Shown here in pieces: positions 44,916-55,881 of a stretch of DNA of 64,000 nt. The DNA is from Corinectria fuckeliana (lineage: Eukaryota; Ascomycota; Sordariomycetes; Hypocreales; Nectriaceae), in assembly GCA_019137255.1 (NCBI GenBank), contig WPDH01000018.1, positions 62,001 through 126,000 of the forward strand, read 5' to 3'. The translations under genes were made by a program, and so were the position numbers. Position 1 is the stretch's first letter; every line of letters starts with the position of its first letter. The notes under the pieces are model-generated. The model worked only from the letters and a program-made list of their open reading frames with translations. It was not told the origin of the DNA and made no database searches.

Positions 44916-46187
44916 CTTGAGACTCTTTGAGTTGAACTGGGGGGAAGCTTGACGATCTTACGTGCTCTACCGGGCAGGCTTTACATTTGGCGGTGGGGGG
45001 GGGGGGGGATGCCTNNGTGGGGGGGGGGGGGGGGGGGGGGGGGGGATGCCTCTGATACCCGATAGGCGCAAGTCTATCCTAACATCGGACAACCTCTTGT
45101 TTCCCCTTACACTTGCTTAGATTTACGAGAAAAAGACGAAGGGCTGTTCACCAGCATTGGAGCGCTGGGTCTGTGGACAGGGAGAAAGGCATTGCATGTT
45201 GGTTAATGCTTCACACGGCGTGGCGTTGGACATGGTTGTGTTGCTGCATGGGTCTGATGATACGTTTAGGGGGGCAGCATGTTTTACATGCCCTCAAGCA
45301 TGGGATGTTGCATCTAGTCTATTATGCATTGTGAAAAGCGAGGAGGGATATTACATTCACCCGTGTCGCGTGGGCAGTGTCGAAACGATGGTAGACGTAT
45401 AGAAACAAGATGACTAACTGTGTCTTGTGGAAAAGACTGACAGTGAGTTTTATGGTACATGTGTTTTACAACTTAGAGGCGATTGATGGATCCATGGCCA
45501 TATAGGGTCTCCATCCCTAGGTAATGACTCTAATGAGCACTTACGGGCGGGTTTGCTCACCCTTGCAAACGTTTCTGGAGTAGGATCTGGCTGTAACAGT
45601 CCTTGAGAAGTGCCGACCGAGTGCCGCAGAACCCTTGGCAACCGCTTCCACCCTTCTCTCGCCGCACGTTGTGGGCGAAGCCGCCGTCAGAATCGGCGCA
45701 GATTTTGCCGACAGGCTTGGTGATGGGGCCCGATGCCGAGCTGCGACTTGTCGATGGCGAAGCCGACGCCGGCATGGATAGGCCTGGCCCCATGTGTTCG
45801 CGTCGTCGAGTTCGAATAGGGGATTCATACTGGCCTCGATAGAGCGCTTGGCACTCACTAGGTCTATGTACCTATCTAGATTAGATTAAGCGTAGATCCG
45901 ATCGGGCGATCCAACTCAAAATCCCAAAATACGCAGCACTGGTCTTCCACTTTAGCCACAGACGTTTCCCACGTAAGTACAGTGTTGTGAAGTTGGCTTG
46001 TTAGAGACGAGCGTCAACAGGATCCTAGTAGTGGTAAGGAAATTAACCTTGTTGTACTGAACTTGACTAGGCGGAAATGATCATTCTGTGACATATCCGT
46101 CTAATCGACTTATTACAATTTTTCATCTGGTATGGAATGCCCCCCTATACCAAGCTTATCCAACGAATGCGTATCCTTCAAGGCACT
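44916..46187. other. Intergenic region with G-tracts and a gap
   Basis: The spacer between convergent spa2 (+) and the M28 peptidase gene (-). It includes G runs and NN at 44995-45045 (separate entry). A minus-strand frame at 45557-45793 encodes a short Cys-bearing peptide (see findings) but is not supported as a gene. Confidence 0.5.
44995..45045. other. Poly-G tracts flanking a two-base gap (assembly join)
   Basis: 14 G, then ATGCCT-NN-GT, then 27 G, followed by ATGCCT again. The same GGGGATGCCT word stands on both sides of the NN, which suggests one poly-G locus entered twice at a contig join rather than a real repeat. Confidence 0.7.
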
Positions 46188-48707
46188 TTATTCAAGGCTG
46201 TTGATAGCGTTGGTCACACATTGCTCAATGATGCCAGCCCACTTTATGCCGTTGATAAAATCCTTGGCATCAATGCTTTCCACCAAACCAGGGAAGACAG
46301 CTATGACAATGTTAGTCCGAATTCGGCATTCAGCCTTTGGCATAATCACTCACCTCCTGCATAGCCGGTCCAGAGGCCAGGAGCAAAGACCACATGCTTG
46401 AACCAGCTTCGTCCATCGAGGCCACCTTCGAAGAGAAAGCTTCTCTCTAGAAACTTGTATTGCTTGTTGACTTTGGCAATGGTAAATCCGAGCCGGATCT
46501 TGTCAATAATGTTCCACCACGGGATGCCGTCCTGGAGCTGGCGACTAGCCTCAGCAGCAGCTTCGTCGAGCTCACCGGCCTTGACACGGAACAAGGTGAG
46601 CGATTCTCGAATGATGTTAAGCTTCTCTTTGAAAGCGTCTTCGCTTCCCAGCGCAGTGTCGGAAGTGACGCTGGCACGAAGGGTGAATATCTCATCGTCG
46701 CTGAGAGGTCCAGAAGTAGGCTTGAACTTGGCCTCCACTTTGTCGAGGTAGCCGTGTAGTGACTCGGCGTACTCGGTGGCGCTGAAGGGGATGACAACAG
46801 TGTTGGCCAATTTTTCAATCGTCAAGCCCAGAATCTGAGCCATGGCCTTGTGGTACTTGAACCCACGGTCTCCGAATTCGCTCATCCAATAGAAGCTGTC
46901 ATAGTTGCTGTGGTAATGGTAAACTGCGCTCTGGGCATTGTCCTTGAAGCCCATATCGATGCAAGGAATACCAGCATAATCCTGGAAGGCGGTAAAGTCG
47001 CTACCACTGCCCATCGTAGCAATCTGGCCGTCCCAAATATCGCCGACGGTCTGTCCCTTGACAGTTTGGTTGGGGGACGGGACCAGGCTAGTAACATCCC
47101 GAAGGATCTGGTTCAGAACAGGGGCTGCAGAGGCGCGGAATCGAGGTCCATCGACACCAACATCGACGTTGATATAGGCCACGCTGGCGTCTGAGAGCCA
47201 GGGTATATATTCCTCGACCCACTCGGTTGACCCGATCAAGGAGTACTCCTCTCCATCCCAGCTGGCAAAGACAATGGTTCGGAAAGGCTTCCAACCTGCC
47301 TCGAGTGCCTTACCCACTCCACGGATCACCTCATTCAGGACCGCAGAACCGCTGTTAGGATCACCAGCGCCGCCTACAATCCATGCATCTCGGTGGTTAC
47401 CGATCACAACGACTTCGTTGGGAACGGTTCCGTTCACAATCCCAATGACATCCCAGAGAGGAGTAGTGACATACTTCTGCTCGTTGTAAAGGTTAATGAC
47501 GACGTTGTCGGGGGTGGGCCCGATACTGTACTCGACACCCTTGTAGCCCAGGCCAAGGTTCTTATTCCAATATTCGTTGAAATCGGCGGCCTTGGGACCG
47601 TGGCCGTTGAGAGCCTTGAGGATCGGGAGTGCATCCGCGTACGAGATGGGAATGGAAGGAATAGACGGGGTCGCGTCATCCACGGGAGCCCGAGGCGCCC
47701 CGGGTTTGGATGGGTAGCCAGGAGTAGACCTGAAAAAGTTAGTTGATGGTCACTCGTATATGATGTGTAGGGGGCGTACGGATCACCTGGGCGAATGCTC
47801 AGGAATTCAGCGCTTCCACGCTGGACGCTGCTAGGGTTCCTCGCAGGACCGTCGGGATAGGGCTTGTATCCATTTTCTTCAGTTCTCTCGCCATCGTCAC
47901 CAGGGTCGCTGTAGATCAGGCATCCAATCATCCCCAGTTCTTGGGCGCGCTTGACTTTCAGACCACGGAAGACGCCGCCATACCTGACGATGGCGATTTT
48001 ACCCTCAAGATGGGTTCCAGCATCAACAAGATCCTCAAAGTCCTTGTAGGTGCCGTAGTTGACGTAGATGAAGGGTGCCGTGACGTTGCCACTAGCTGAG
48101 TAGCCGTGGAAGGTCGGAATCCTATTATCGGCAGACGTGGTGGGATCCTCTTTGATACTGTCCTCCTCGAGAGATGCCTTGAATGCTACCTTCCAATCAC
48201 TTGAATTCTCAGGCTTTTCCAGGACCGAAACGCTCGCATCGACCGGGTAGTTGATATAGACATCGTAGGAGACTACTTCGGACTTGACTCCCCATTCTTC
48301 CCATCGATCTCTCGTCCACTCAGCCTTGATAGGGAGTTAGCTTGATAATCTAGGCATTTGGGACTATTAGTAATAACCTGAGATAGGTTTGTGCCGGCAA
48401 GGTGAACACCAGAGGTGTAGTAACGACTCCATTCCTCAGCCTTTTCTGGGGATGGGGTGTCGAAGAGAATGGCTCTCACAGCCTCGGGGCTCAAGCCCTT
48501 CCGCGGCGACGAGTAGTGACTGTTCTGGCCGTGGTGGTGATGAAGCGGCCAGCTGGAGAATGTCTGGAAGGCAAAGGTTGTGAAGCCGCAAACGAGGATG
48601 GCGCTAGAGACGACGGTGAAGAAGCGGCGCCACGTGTGGTGCGGATACCTCCGTTGCGGAGGTCCGACCGGGACAGTCTGTATGAGAGGCGTCCGCTCGT
48701 TGGCCAT
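46188..48707 (-). CDS. M28-family peptidase, glutamate carboxypeptidase II / transferrin-receptor-like
   Basis: Type II membrane protein of the family of human PSMA and yeast Tre1/Tre2/Vps70, which are zinc peptidases or adaptors for sorting at endosomes and vacuole. Exons 48378-48707, 47780-48324, 46354-47729 and 46188-46300 join in frame to 787 residues. A cytosolic N-terminus (ERTPLIQ, a possible acidic/dileucine sorting signal) precedes a membrane anchor at about 29-50. A protease-associated domain covers about 180-290 (GKIAIVRYGGVFRGLKVKRAQELG). The M28 domain has H404 in GNHRDAW, D415 in GAGDPNSGSA, E452/E453 in SWDGEEY, D481 in NVDVG and the last His in HYHSNYDSFYW, so all zinc-site residues are kept. 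A helical dimerisation domain ends the protein. Introns of 53, 50 and 53 nt; the first two have clear CTAAC branch sites. An ATG 14 codons upstream is an alternative start. Confidence 0.93.
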
Positions 48708-49547
48708 TTTCTCAGAGGAGGAAACGCTAGAAGAATAAGAATTTAGCATATCAAGAGAACTCTACATTGTCTATTTCCGTACGTAGCAGGCTCGCAATGC
48801 GTAGAACCAGCTTGGGGGCACACTCACGACCGACTCATGGTGAAAGAATAGTCCAGGACGAACTATGTTGTAATAAACTCAACGAGCTGTTATTCAAAAA
48901 CAGGCTCTTGACAGTGCTGCTAAAGTGGCGGTTTGGCGTCTCGGAGGAGGGAGGAGTTGACGTTAGAGTTAAAGACGTGATGGCATTGGCGATGACGTTT
49001 GCCGCCTGGAGCTTATCTGCCAATCATATGCCTTTTTCGATTCCTCTGCCCCACACCCGCCCGCGTTACCCTTTCCGGGGCCCGTGCTTAAGTAAGGCTC
49101 GCCGCGCCACATGTCACCAGCCACAGCTAAACCACCCATTGAGGTAACACAATTCACATACATATTCACATGGCGACTTGTGCAGGAGCAGGCAGGGCGG
49201 GATCAATCAGAGAGTAGGACGGGCCTCAATTTAGGCACTTGTGATCGACGTGCATAAACAAGTGCTGATCTGTGCAGAGACGCAGCCACAATTAGAGCTT
49301 CAGTGGTCCCGTGTCCGGGATGAAAGAGGGAGGTGGCTTGGATGGGATTGACGAGTTGAGGGTGCGAAGGGCGCTGTTGATAGAAGTAGCAGGTGAGACA
49401 TCTATTAATTTGTGCATACATACGAAGTACACACCTAGGTAGAAGGACGGGATTAGCCGCCTGATGTATCGCTTTCCGGGCCGGGGAGACCATCGAACGA
49501 CGGAAAGCACACCCCCACTAAGTTCGCGGAGGTGGAGGAGACAGCCG

Positions 49548-49592
<45 letters not shown>

Positions 49593-50702
49593 CGTTCACT
49601 ACTTAAGTTAGGTACATAATTACTCCGTAAATTGACAATTAATGGAAGGGGAGGAAAGAGGAGCTCCGCTGTCGGCCGAAAGGTCTTCAAAAAGCCAGTG
49701 TGAGGGGACGTCCGGGGTGCCAGTTGACTTGCCACGACAGAGACATGACACAAGAGAGGTTGCTTTTGGGTCTCTCTGCTGTGCAGTCAGTGACACAGAA
49801 GTATGTGTGCATGCTTTATAGTTGTTGTTTCACTCACATACAACCGCTCCCGCTGCCGGAAGGAAGGATGCGTCGCGGAGTCACAGAATACTCGGTCAAA
49901 ACCGAGGAATCACGGCCGATATGCGGCGCCCCATGCGGGATGCCGGTGCCCGTGACCGCTGATCCCCGCCATCCCGCCCGCAGCCGCGCAAACCCCCGTC
50001 ATCGACCCCCGTCTAGATGCATACCGTACCAACGTACTCATCCCTTCAGGCCAGTCAAAGAGTCAAGTCTGCCAACCTAGTCAACCCAGTTCAGTCAATT
50101 GTTGCCTTCTCCAATGACGGGTCTCGGTTTGCGACAAGGCCTCACGAACCCGCGCCTTCCTTCACTCCTCCTTTCCACCACTTCGACCTCTTCACACACA
50201 AACCCACCACCCAAAAAAAAAAATTACCAAACAAACCCCCCCCTTGCAACGTCTCACAGGAACTTACACACTAGTGATGGGGTCATGCACCTACTGCGGT
50301 GGGCTTGGATCGATGTGGATCTCCCTGCAAGTGCACATTTCTGCACGGCAGGGCGCGGAGAGCCCACCAACCCACCAACCCACCTCGAAAGCAGCCCAGC
50401 GACCAGCCAACCGCCACAGCGGATTAATAACTTCCTTTCTCTTCGCACTCTCGCCTTCTCTCTTTCCTTTCCGTTCTGTTGCCTTTCTAACCTTCTGTCA
50501 GCCTTGGATCCTCAGTCTATTCTTCTTCCTTTACACGATTGTGAAGGATCTAAACGTCTTTAATTCTCATTATTCTCATCGTCATCATTATCATCATCGT
50601 GTAGACGCTTGCTTATCATCTTTCTACAAATAAGAATTTTCTTCGCTTCCCTGCATCACACGCGATACCCCACTCCCAGCTCGCGCAATTCGAGCCAATA
50701 CA
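48708..50702. other. Intergenic region between divergent genes
   Basis: Lies between the divergent M28 peptidase (-) and MFS transporter (+) genes. Contains a 44-base G tract (separate entry), a TACGAAGTA word at 49421-49429 and an 11-A run at 50213-50223. The final 250 bases before 50703 are pyrimidine-rich. No supported gene. Confidence 0.5.
49549..49592. repeat. 44-base G homopolymer
   Basis: Uninterrupted run of 44 G in a spacer. It is either a genuine hypervariable homopolymer or a sequencing/assembly artefact; see findings. Confidence 0.9.
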
Positions 50703-52989
50703 ATGACGACCAAAGCATCACGTTCAAAGCCCAAGCTGCCCGCCAAGCAGCTGGCGATTCTGGGTAAGGATGATGAAATTCCTTGCTATAATTACTCAAC
50801 TCAAGCCATCAACGTCCAAGTGGTTTCTTGTTGGCAACGCCGGATGGTTGCGTCATGGCTAGCTTCCTTTGCCGCCCTTCCTACATCGCGTCACTACTCG
50901 ACATAAACCGTCCCAACCAAGGATCACGGTATCCTGTGTGAGCGTTGTACTGCTTCCATGTCTGCTTCTATTTCGTCTCGTCTGTCTGTCTGCCTGTCTA
51001 GCTCCGCCGTGGATGCTTCCGTTCCTTGTGACATCGACACTCCCATATCCCATTCTTCATCCCGAGCAGACAGAGTTCAAGACAATATGACTGTACGAGC
51101 AATAGCAGCAACACCAGCTACGGCATCAGAAGCAGCTGAAAAAATAGCAGCAGAGATACTTCAGCCATGAACCATACCTTGGTCGACAGGTACCCTCCGT
51201 GCTGTCCCACGCCTAATGCTGACCTACCACACAGCTGTTGCCAGAGTCGCTGAGCCCATGGCCTATACTTCCGTCTTCCCATACCTACCAGACATGATCA
51301 AGAGCTTCGGAATCGAGCAGAACAAGGTCGCCCAGTGGGCCGGCCTCACTTCTGGAGTTTTCTCCATCTCCCAGAGCATCACCGCAGTTGCCTGGGGCCG
51401 GGCCTCTGACACTTACGGCCGGAAGCCCACCATCATCATCGGTCTTCTCACTACCATGGCGTGCTTCATAGCATGGGGCATGTCCACTAGCTTGCCCATG
51501 GCCATCACCGTCCGAGCCATTCAGGGTGGAAGCAACGGAAACGGTATGCTAAACAGCTCTCATATGCATAATGTTCCCTACTAACCAAGCTTCAAGTTGG
51601 AATCATCAGGACCGTGGTTGCCGAGATGGTGCCAGAGAGGGAACTACAACCACGAGCATTCTCCATCATGCCCCTAGTCTGGAGTATCGGCTCCGTCGTC
51701 GGTCCCATTTTTGGAGGCTTCTTTGCCGAGCCCGCAAAACAGTACCCTAGTATCTTTGGCAACATACAGTACTTCAAGAGCTTCCCTTTTGCGCTCCCGA
51801 ACTTAGTCTTGACCATCTTCTTTCTCATCTCGGCCACTTGCGCAACCCTGTTCCTCCATGTACGCACACCTTCCCCCTCATCACTTCTACAACTTTCACT
51901 AACAGCAAATAGGAAACACTTCCAAGCAAGCGTGGCAAGCATGACTGGGGCATACTAGTTGGCCAGCGTCTCACACGATCTCTTAGACGCACACCACCCC
52001 CCGTGTCCTCCCGCCGACGCTCCTTCGTCGATGGGGAGGCCACCGCTCCCCTCCTCCCCAACAAGGTTGTGCTGAAGAAGCACACTGAGCAAGCCTCTCA
52101 TCACGGCTTGATGGAAGTCTTCACCTATCAGACCGTCATCAACCTCGTCGTCTATGCGTTCTTGGCTTTTCATTCCGTTGCCTACGACCAGATTCTCACC
52201 GTCTTCCTAAACTACCCTGTCGTAGAAAAAACACCCGAAAACTTCAAGCCCCCGTTTTACTTCACTGGCGGGTTTGGGCTTTCATCTGGCGAGATTGGCA
52301 CCATGTTCACACTCTATGGTATTGTCTGCGGTCTCATTCAGTTCGTCATCTATCCTCCACTTGTTACTCGCTATGGAGTATTGAAGTGCTTCAGAGTCTG
52401 CTGTGAGTGTTCCTCTCGTTCCGACCCGGAGACTTGTGAGAACTAATGTCGCATAGCTCTTGTCATGCCTATCGTCTACTTCCTCACGCCTTACTGCGTA
52501 CTCTTTGAAACGTCACATGCTCGCTTAGGGGCCCTCCTCGCAGTCATGTTCGTCAAGGGTGCTGCCATCATCGTCGCCTTCCCTTCCACCACCATCCTTC
52601 TCACCAACTCGTGCAGCTCCGTGCGTGTTCTCGGCACCTTGAACGGATTTGCCACTACCTTCAGCGGTATTGGCCGAGCACTAGGTCCCGCGTCCGCCGG
52701 TGCAGTCTTTACGTGGGGCGCAGATAATGGCTACAGCGTGGCCTCTTGGTTTTACCTGATGACATTTGCATTCATGGGGGCCGTCCCAGTATTTCTCATC
52801 GTCGAGGGTGATGGCCCTTCAGCATCGGTGGAGAGCAGTGATGCCGAGGATAGCGATTCAACGGCGTCAACTTCGCTATTGATCCCGGATGACTCCGCTG
52901 TCTTGGAAGATTCGGACTCCGAAGCTGATACCCTTCAGGGACAGTCGCAAACCCCGAGCTACGGTACTATGAAGGGTCAGAGGATTTGA
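50703..52989 (+). CDS. Major facilitator transporter, YCR023C/ZIFL-like
   Basis: Twelve-helix MFS carrier of the group with yeast YCR023C and plant zinc-induced facilitator-like proteins; substrate unknown. Five exons, 50703-50763, 51235-51543, 51597-51859, 51913-52402 and 52457-52989, give 551 residues. Exon 1 encodes MTTKASRSKPKLPAKQLAILG, closely like the conserved start of this group, and splices into AVARVAEPMAYTSVFPYLPDMI. The MFS signature WGRASDTYGRKP lies between helices 2 and 3 and a PLVWSIGSVVGPIFGG motif in helix 5. The central cytoplasmic loop is basic (RTPPPVSSRRRS), and the C-terminal tail is acidic and Ser-rich. The first intron (471 nt) is about eight times longer than the others, so exon 1 is the least certain part; the remaining introns are 53-54 nt. 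Confidence 0.87.
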
Positions 52990-53769
52990 AACGAGAACAG
53001 GTATCCAGGGTATACACACCCTGGCATCTGATGAGTTCAGGCCGATTGGAGGGGTTGAGGGCTACTTGAATGGCATCGCGATTCGGCATTGCAAAATAGT
53101 AACGGGCGTTGTATATCAATGGAATGATGCTTCGGGTAGCATAACGGCCAAGAGAGGGAATAATAAAAGTCTGATTTGCGTTTTCATATATAGTCATGTC
53201 GTCACTATCTTGCTAAACTCCATTAACGAACGACTTGAGGGATGTGTTTGTTTCCCGGTAGTTATATGCAGCCCGTACCCCCCCAATACCAGCCTTTCCA
53301 AGCTTGCATCTAAGCCTTGTATCCAATTTCATCAATAACCAGCCCGCACAAAGAAAACAAAATGCCATATATCGCCGAAATGACAATGCAATAGGGCCAT
53401 ACACCGCCTCCCAGGATGTGTGTACTCTATTCCAGGAGAACCATGCCCTTGCCCCAAGATTGCAACCAGAGAGCCGTTTGGCTCGCCCGCCTGTTTTCCC
53501 AACGCCGTCGCAATGCCGCCAAATCCGTGCTGCCGTAGTGCCGTTCGTACAAAAGGGGTTCGTATATGGATGGGTACACATACACACTGGCTCCCGGCTT
53601 GAGCTAGTTCCCTTGTTCTGCGTCTGATTTGTGAAGAGAAGGCATTTGTTGTCCGCCGTTCCGCATCCCCGACTACTTCATGTCGTTTCTCAGCATGGTG
53701 CTTTCTATGCGGTTCCGTGGTTTAGAGCCTTTGGACGCCCGAGTTGGACTTGTCCGTCAATTTGTATGT
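52990..53769. other. Intergenic region between convergent genes
   Basis: The 3' regions of the MFS gene (+) and the SprT-like gene (-). No open frame with recognisable content. Confidence 0.55.
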
Positions 53770-55317
53770 TTAAACGTATGGCGAGCCCACACCTCGGGCG
53801 CCGCGGGCATGGAAGCCCTCCCGCTGATGCCACTGCCAGTCTTCGTAGCCCATCTGCTGAGGCTGGTGCTGCTGTTGGTGCTGGCGTTGGCGGGGCTCGG
53901 TGGGACAGTAACCGTAATCGTAATCGTCCCTGTCCCTGTCCCTCTCGGCGCGGCCATCGCCTCTGCGCCAGGGACTGCTTGCGCGCGTCGTCGGCATCTT
54001 CCATTCCTCTTCCGGGCCGCCGTTGTCGCGCTCGTTCTCGTATCCGCGCGCGTCGTCGTGCTCATGCTTATGTTCGTGCTCGCGGAACATGTCCAAGTCC
54101 GCTTCCATCTCCCCCAGCCGCAGATACCCCCGTCCGACCCAGCCGTCGATGGTCTCGGCGATCTGACGGAAGCCTTCGGTGTGGCCGCCGCAACGGCCGG
54201 CCTTGAGCCCGCACGTCACGAAGAGGTAGCTGTGGATCATCTCGTGCAGGAACGTTGAGATGAGCAGCCGACGGTTGTACTTGGTGTCCTTGAGGATCGG
54301 CGACGACAGTACAATCAGCGTCTCGTAGCCGCCCTCGGGTAGTCGCGAGCGCCGCAGCGCCGTGGTGCCGACGATGTGCGCCTGGTACTGCGCGCTGGCC
54401 GGGTGGCTCCAGTCCCAGGCGACGCGCCCCTTCAGGCGGTTGGCGAAGAAGAGCTCGTTGGCGGCGTAGAAGATGCTGCCCATGGCCTGGTTGTCCAGGG
54501 CCCAGGCGGGAGCGCTGCCGCTATGCTTGGGGTTGATGAGGGCCTTGAGGATGCGGCCGTGCTGCGAGTCTGGGCAGCGGCGGCGGCGGGTGGTCAGGCC
54601 GGCGACGTGATCGCGGACGAGGCGGGCGGCCTCGAGGTCGCCAATGAAGCAGCCCTCCTCGTCGCCACCCGGGCCGAGGCTGGCGAGCGAGTGCTGGGAG
54701 GTGTCGGAGGAGATGGACAGGCCTGACTGGGTGCGTTCCATCCCGCAGGCTCCGGGAAGCGGCGGGCCGCCGGAGCCGGGGCCGGGGGGTGCGAGCGCGG
54801 GGCCCATGTCGGAGCCGGGGCGGGGTCCGAAGCCGACGGCGCGGAGGGGGTAGACGGGGGGGATTTCGGGGGTAGGTAGACGCTCTCGGATGACGAAAAA
54901 AGCGTGGTTGTCTCCGGGATAAGAGGCGGGAAGGGCAATGGGCGGAGAGGAAATTTCGAAATCGCGGTCGCGGTGGTGGTGGTGTTGGTGGTGGTGTTGG
55001 TTGTCATGGTGGTAATAGTCGTCGTCGATTGGGCAATTGAAGCCGTCGTCGGGGCCGGAATCGTAGCCGGTGGCTAGGGCGCCCTTGTGATTTCCAGGGT
55101 GAATATCATTGCCATATGCAAAGAATGCCTGGGTCGAGGTGGGTCCGTATGCTTCGGCGCTCAATTCGGCCGCAGTAAAGCGCGTGCGCTTGTAGTCGAA
55201 GCTGTCGCCACCATCGTCACCGTCGGAATGGCTCACCCTCCGCTTCCCGCCAACGATGTAGGGCCCGCGGCCAGTAGCACCTTGCGAACGACCCCCGTCA
55301 ACCACCCAAAAGGCCAT
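53770..55317 (-). CDS. SprT-like zinc metalloprotease-domain protein
   Basis: SprT-like domains are found in DNA-protein crosslink proteases (Spartan/Wss1-related) and in other zincins. Intronless, 515 residues. The first 225 residues are disordered, with a histidine cluster at about 103-115 (HHDNQHHHQHHHH) and a Pro/Gly-rich part. The SprT-like domain is about 270-405: AANELFFANRLKGRVAWDW, then the active-site helix LHEMIHSY with HEMIH at 358-362, then GGHTEGFRQIAETI supplying the third ligand H379. After it comes a charged HEHKHEHDD stretch and a Gln/Arg-rich tail. No PIP box or ubiquitin-binding motif is evident, so it is not a clear Spartan orthologue. Similar stand-alone SprT-like proteins are common in filamentous ascomycetes; the substrate is unknown. 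Confidence 0.85.
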   Translation of the reverse strand: MAFWVVDGGRSQGATGRGPYIVGGKRRVSHSDGDDGGDSFDYKRTRFTAAELSAEAYGPTSTQAFFAYGNDIHPGNHKGALATGYDSGPDDGFNCPIDDDYYHHDNQHHHQHHHHRDRDFEISSPPIALPASYPGDNHAFFVIRERLPTPEIPPVYPLRAVGFGPRPGSDMGPALAPPGPGSGGPPLPGACGMERTQSGLSISSDTSQHSLASLGPGGDEEGCFIGDLEAARLVRDHVAGLTTRRRRCPDSQHGRILKALINPKHSGSAPAWALDNQAMGSIFYAANELFFANRLKGRVAWDWSHPASAQYQAHIVGTTALRRSRLPEGGYETLIVLSSPILKDTKYNRRLLISTFLHEMIHSYLFVTCGLKAGRCGGHTEGFRQIAETIDGWVGRGYLRLGEMEADLDMFREHEHKHEHDDARGYENERDNGGPEEEWKMPTTRASSPWRRGDGRAERDRDRDDYDYGYCPTEPRQRQHQQQHQPQQMGYEDWQWHQREGFHARGARGVGSPYV

Positions 55318-55854
55318 GGGACATGCTCAGCCAACGTTAAAAAAAAAACGTCAACAAGGCAGGTTGGGGAGGATGAAGACGGAGAGAGCGAGAGAGCGAT
55401 CACATATATGCCCGTTTCGACAATGAGACGACGCTGTGGCTGGGGATTCCGAATGTGGGGGGAGGGAGGGAGGCGATTTGTGGTCACACCACAGGCGCGG
55501 AGGAGCCTGCGTCGGGGATCGTTTCTTGCACAATGGATCGTATTCTCGAGTGTGAAAGTGCGGGTTTTGCCCCTTGCAGCGTGGGAAGTGCGGGTTGCCG
55601 ATTTCAGAGTGCGGTGTGCGATGCGATTGTTGCGAGGTGTCGGTGAGTCCGGAATGCTGCGGTTGGTTCGGGTGGCGGCGGCGGCGGGTGTGTGTGTGTG
55701 GACACAAAAGACGGAGTTGTGGAGGAGAAAAACGGCAGCAGAAGAATAGTAAAGAGGGAGAGGGACGAGAAGAAATGCAGGACAAGAATAGGCGAGGAGG
55801 GAGTGAGTATGTAGGAGGGAGGAGTAAACACGAGAGTTGTGTCGTGGGAGTGAT

Positions 55855-55881
55855 TCGTCGTCGTCGTCGTCGTCGTCGTCG
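55855..55881. repeat. (TCG)9 microsatellite
   Basis: Nine perfect TCG triplets followed by a GCG run to 55891, in the upstream region of the SprT-like gene. Confidence 0.9.

Noticed and set aside
44995..45045. Poly-G/ATGCCT as a true tandem repeat
   Set aside because: Only two imperfect units separated by NN; a contig-join artefact explains it better.
45113..45402. Short frames downstream of spa2
   Set aside because: No domain; they follow the assembly gap and lie in the probable spa2 3' region.
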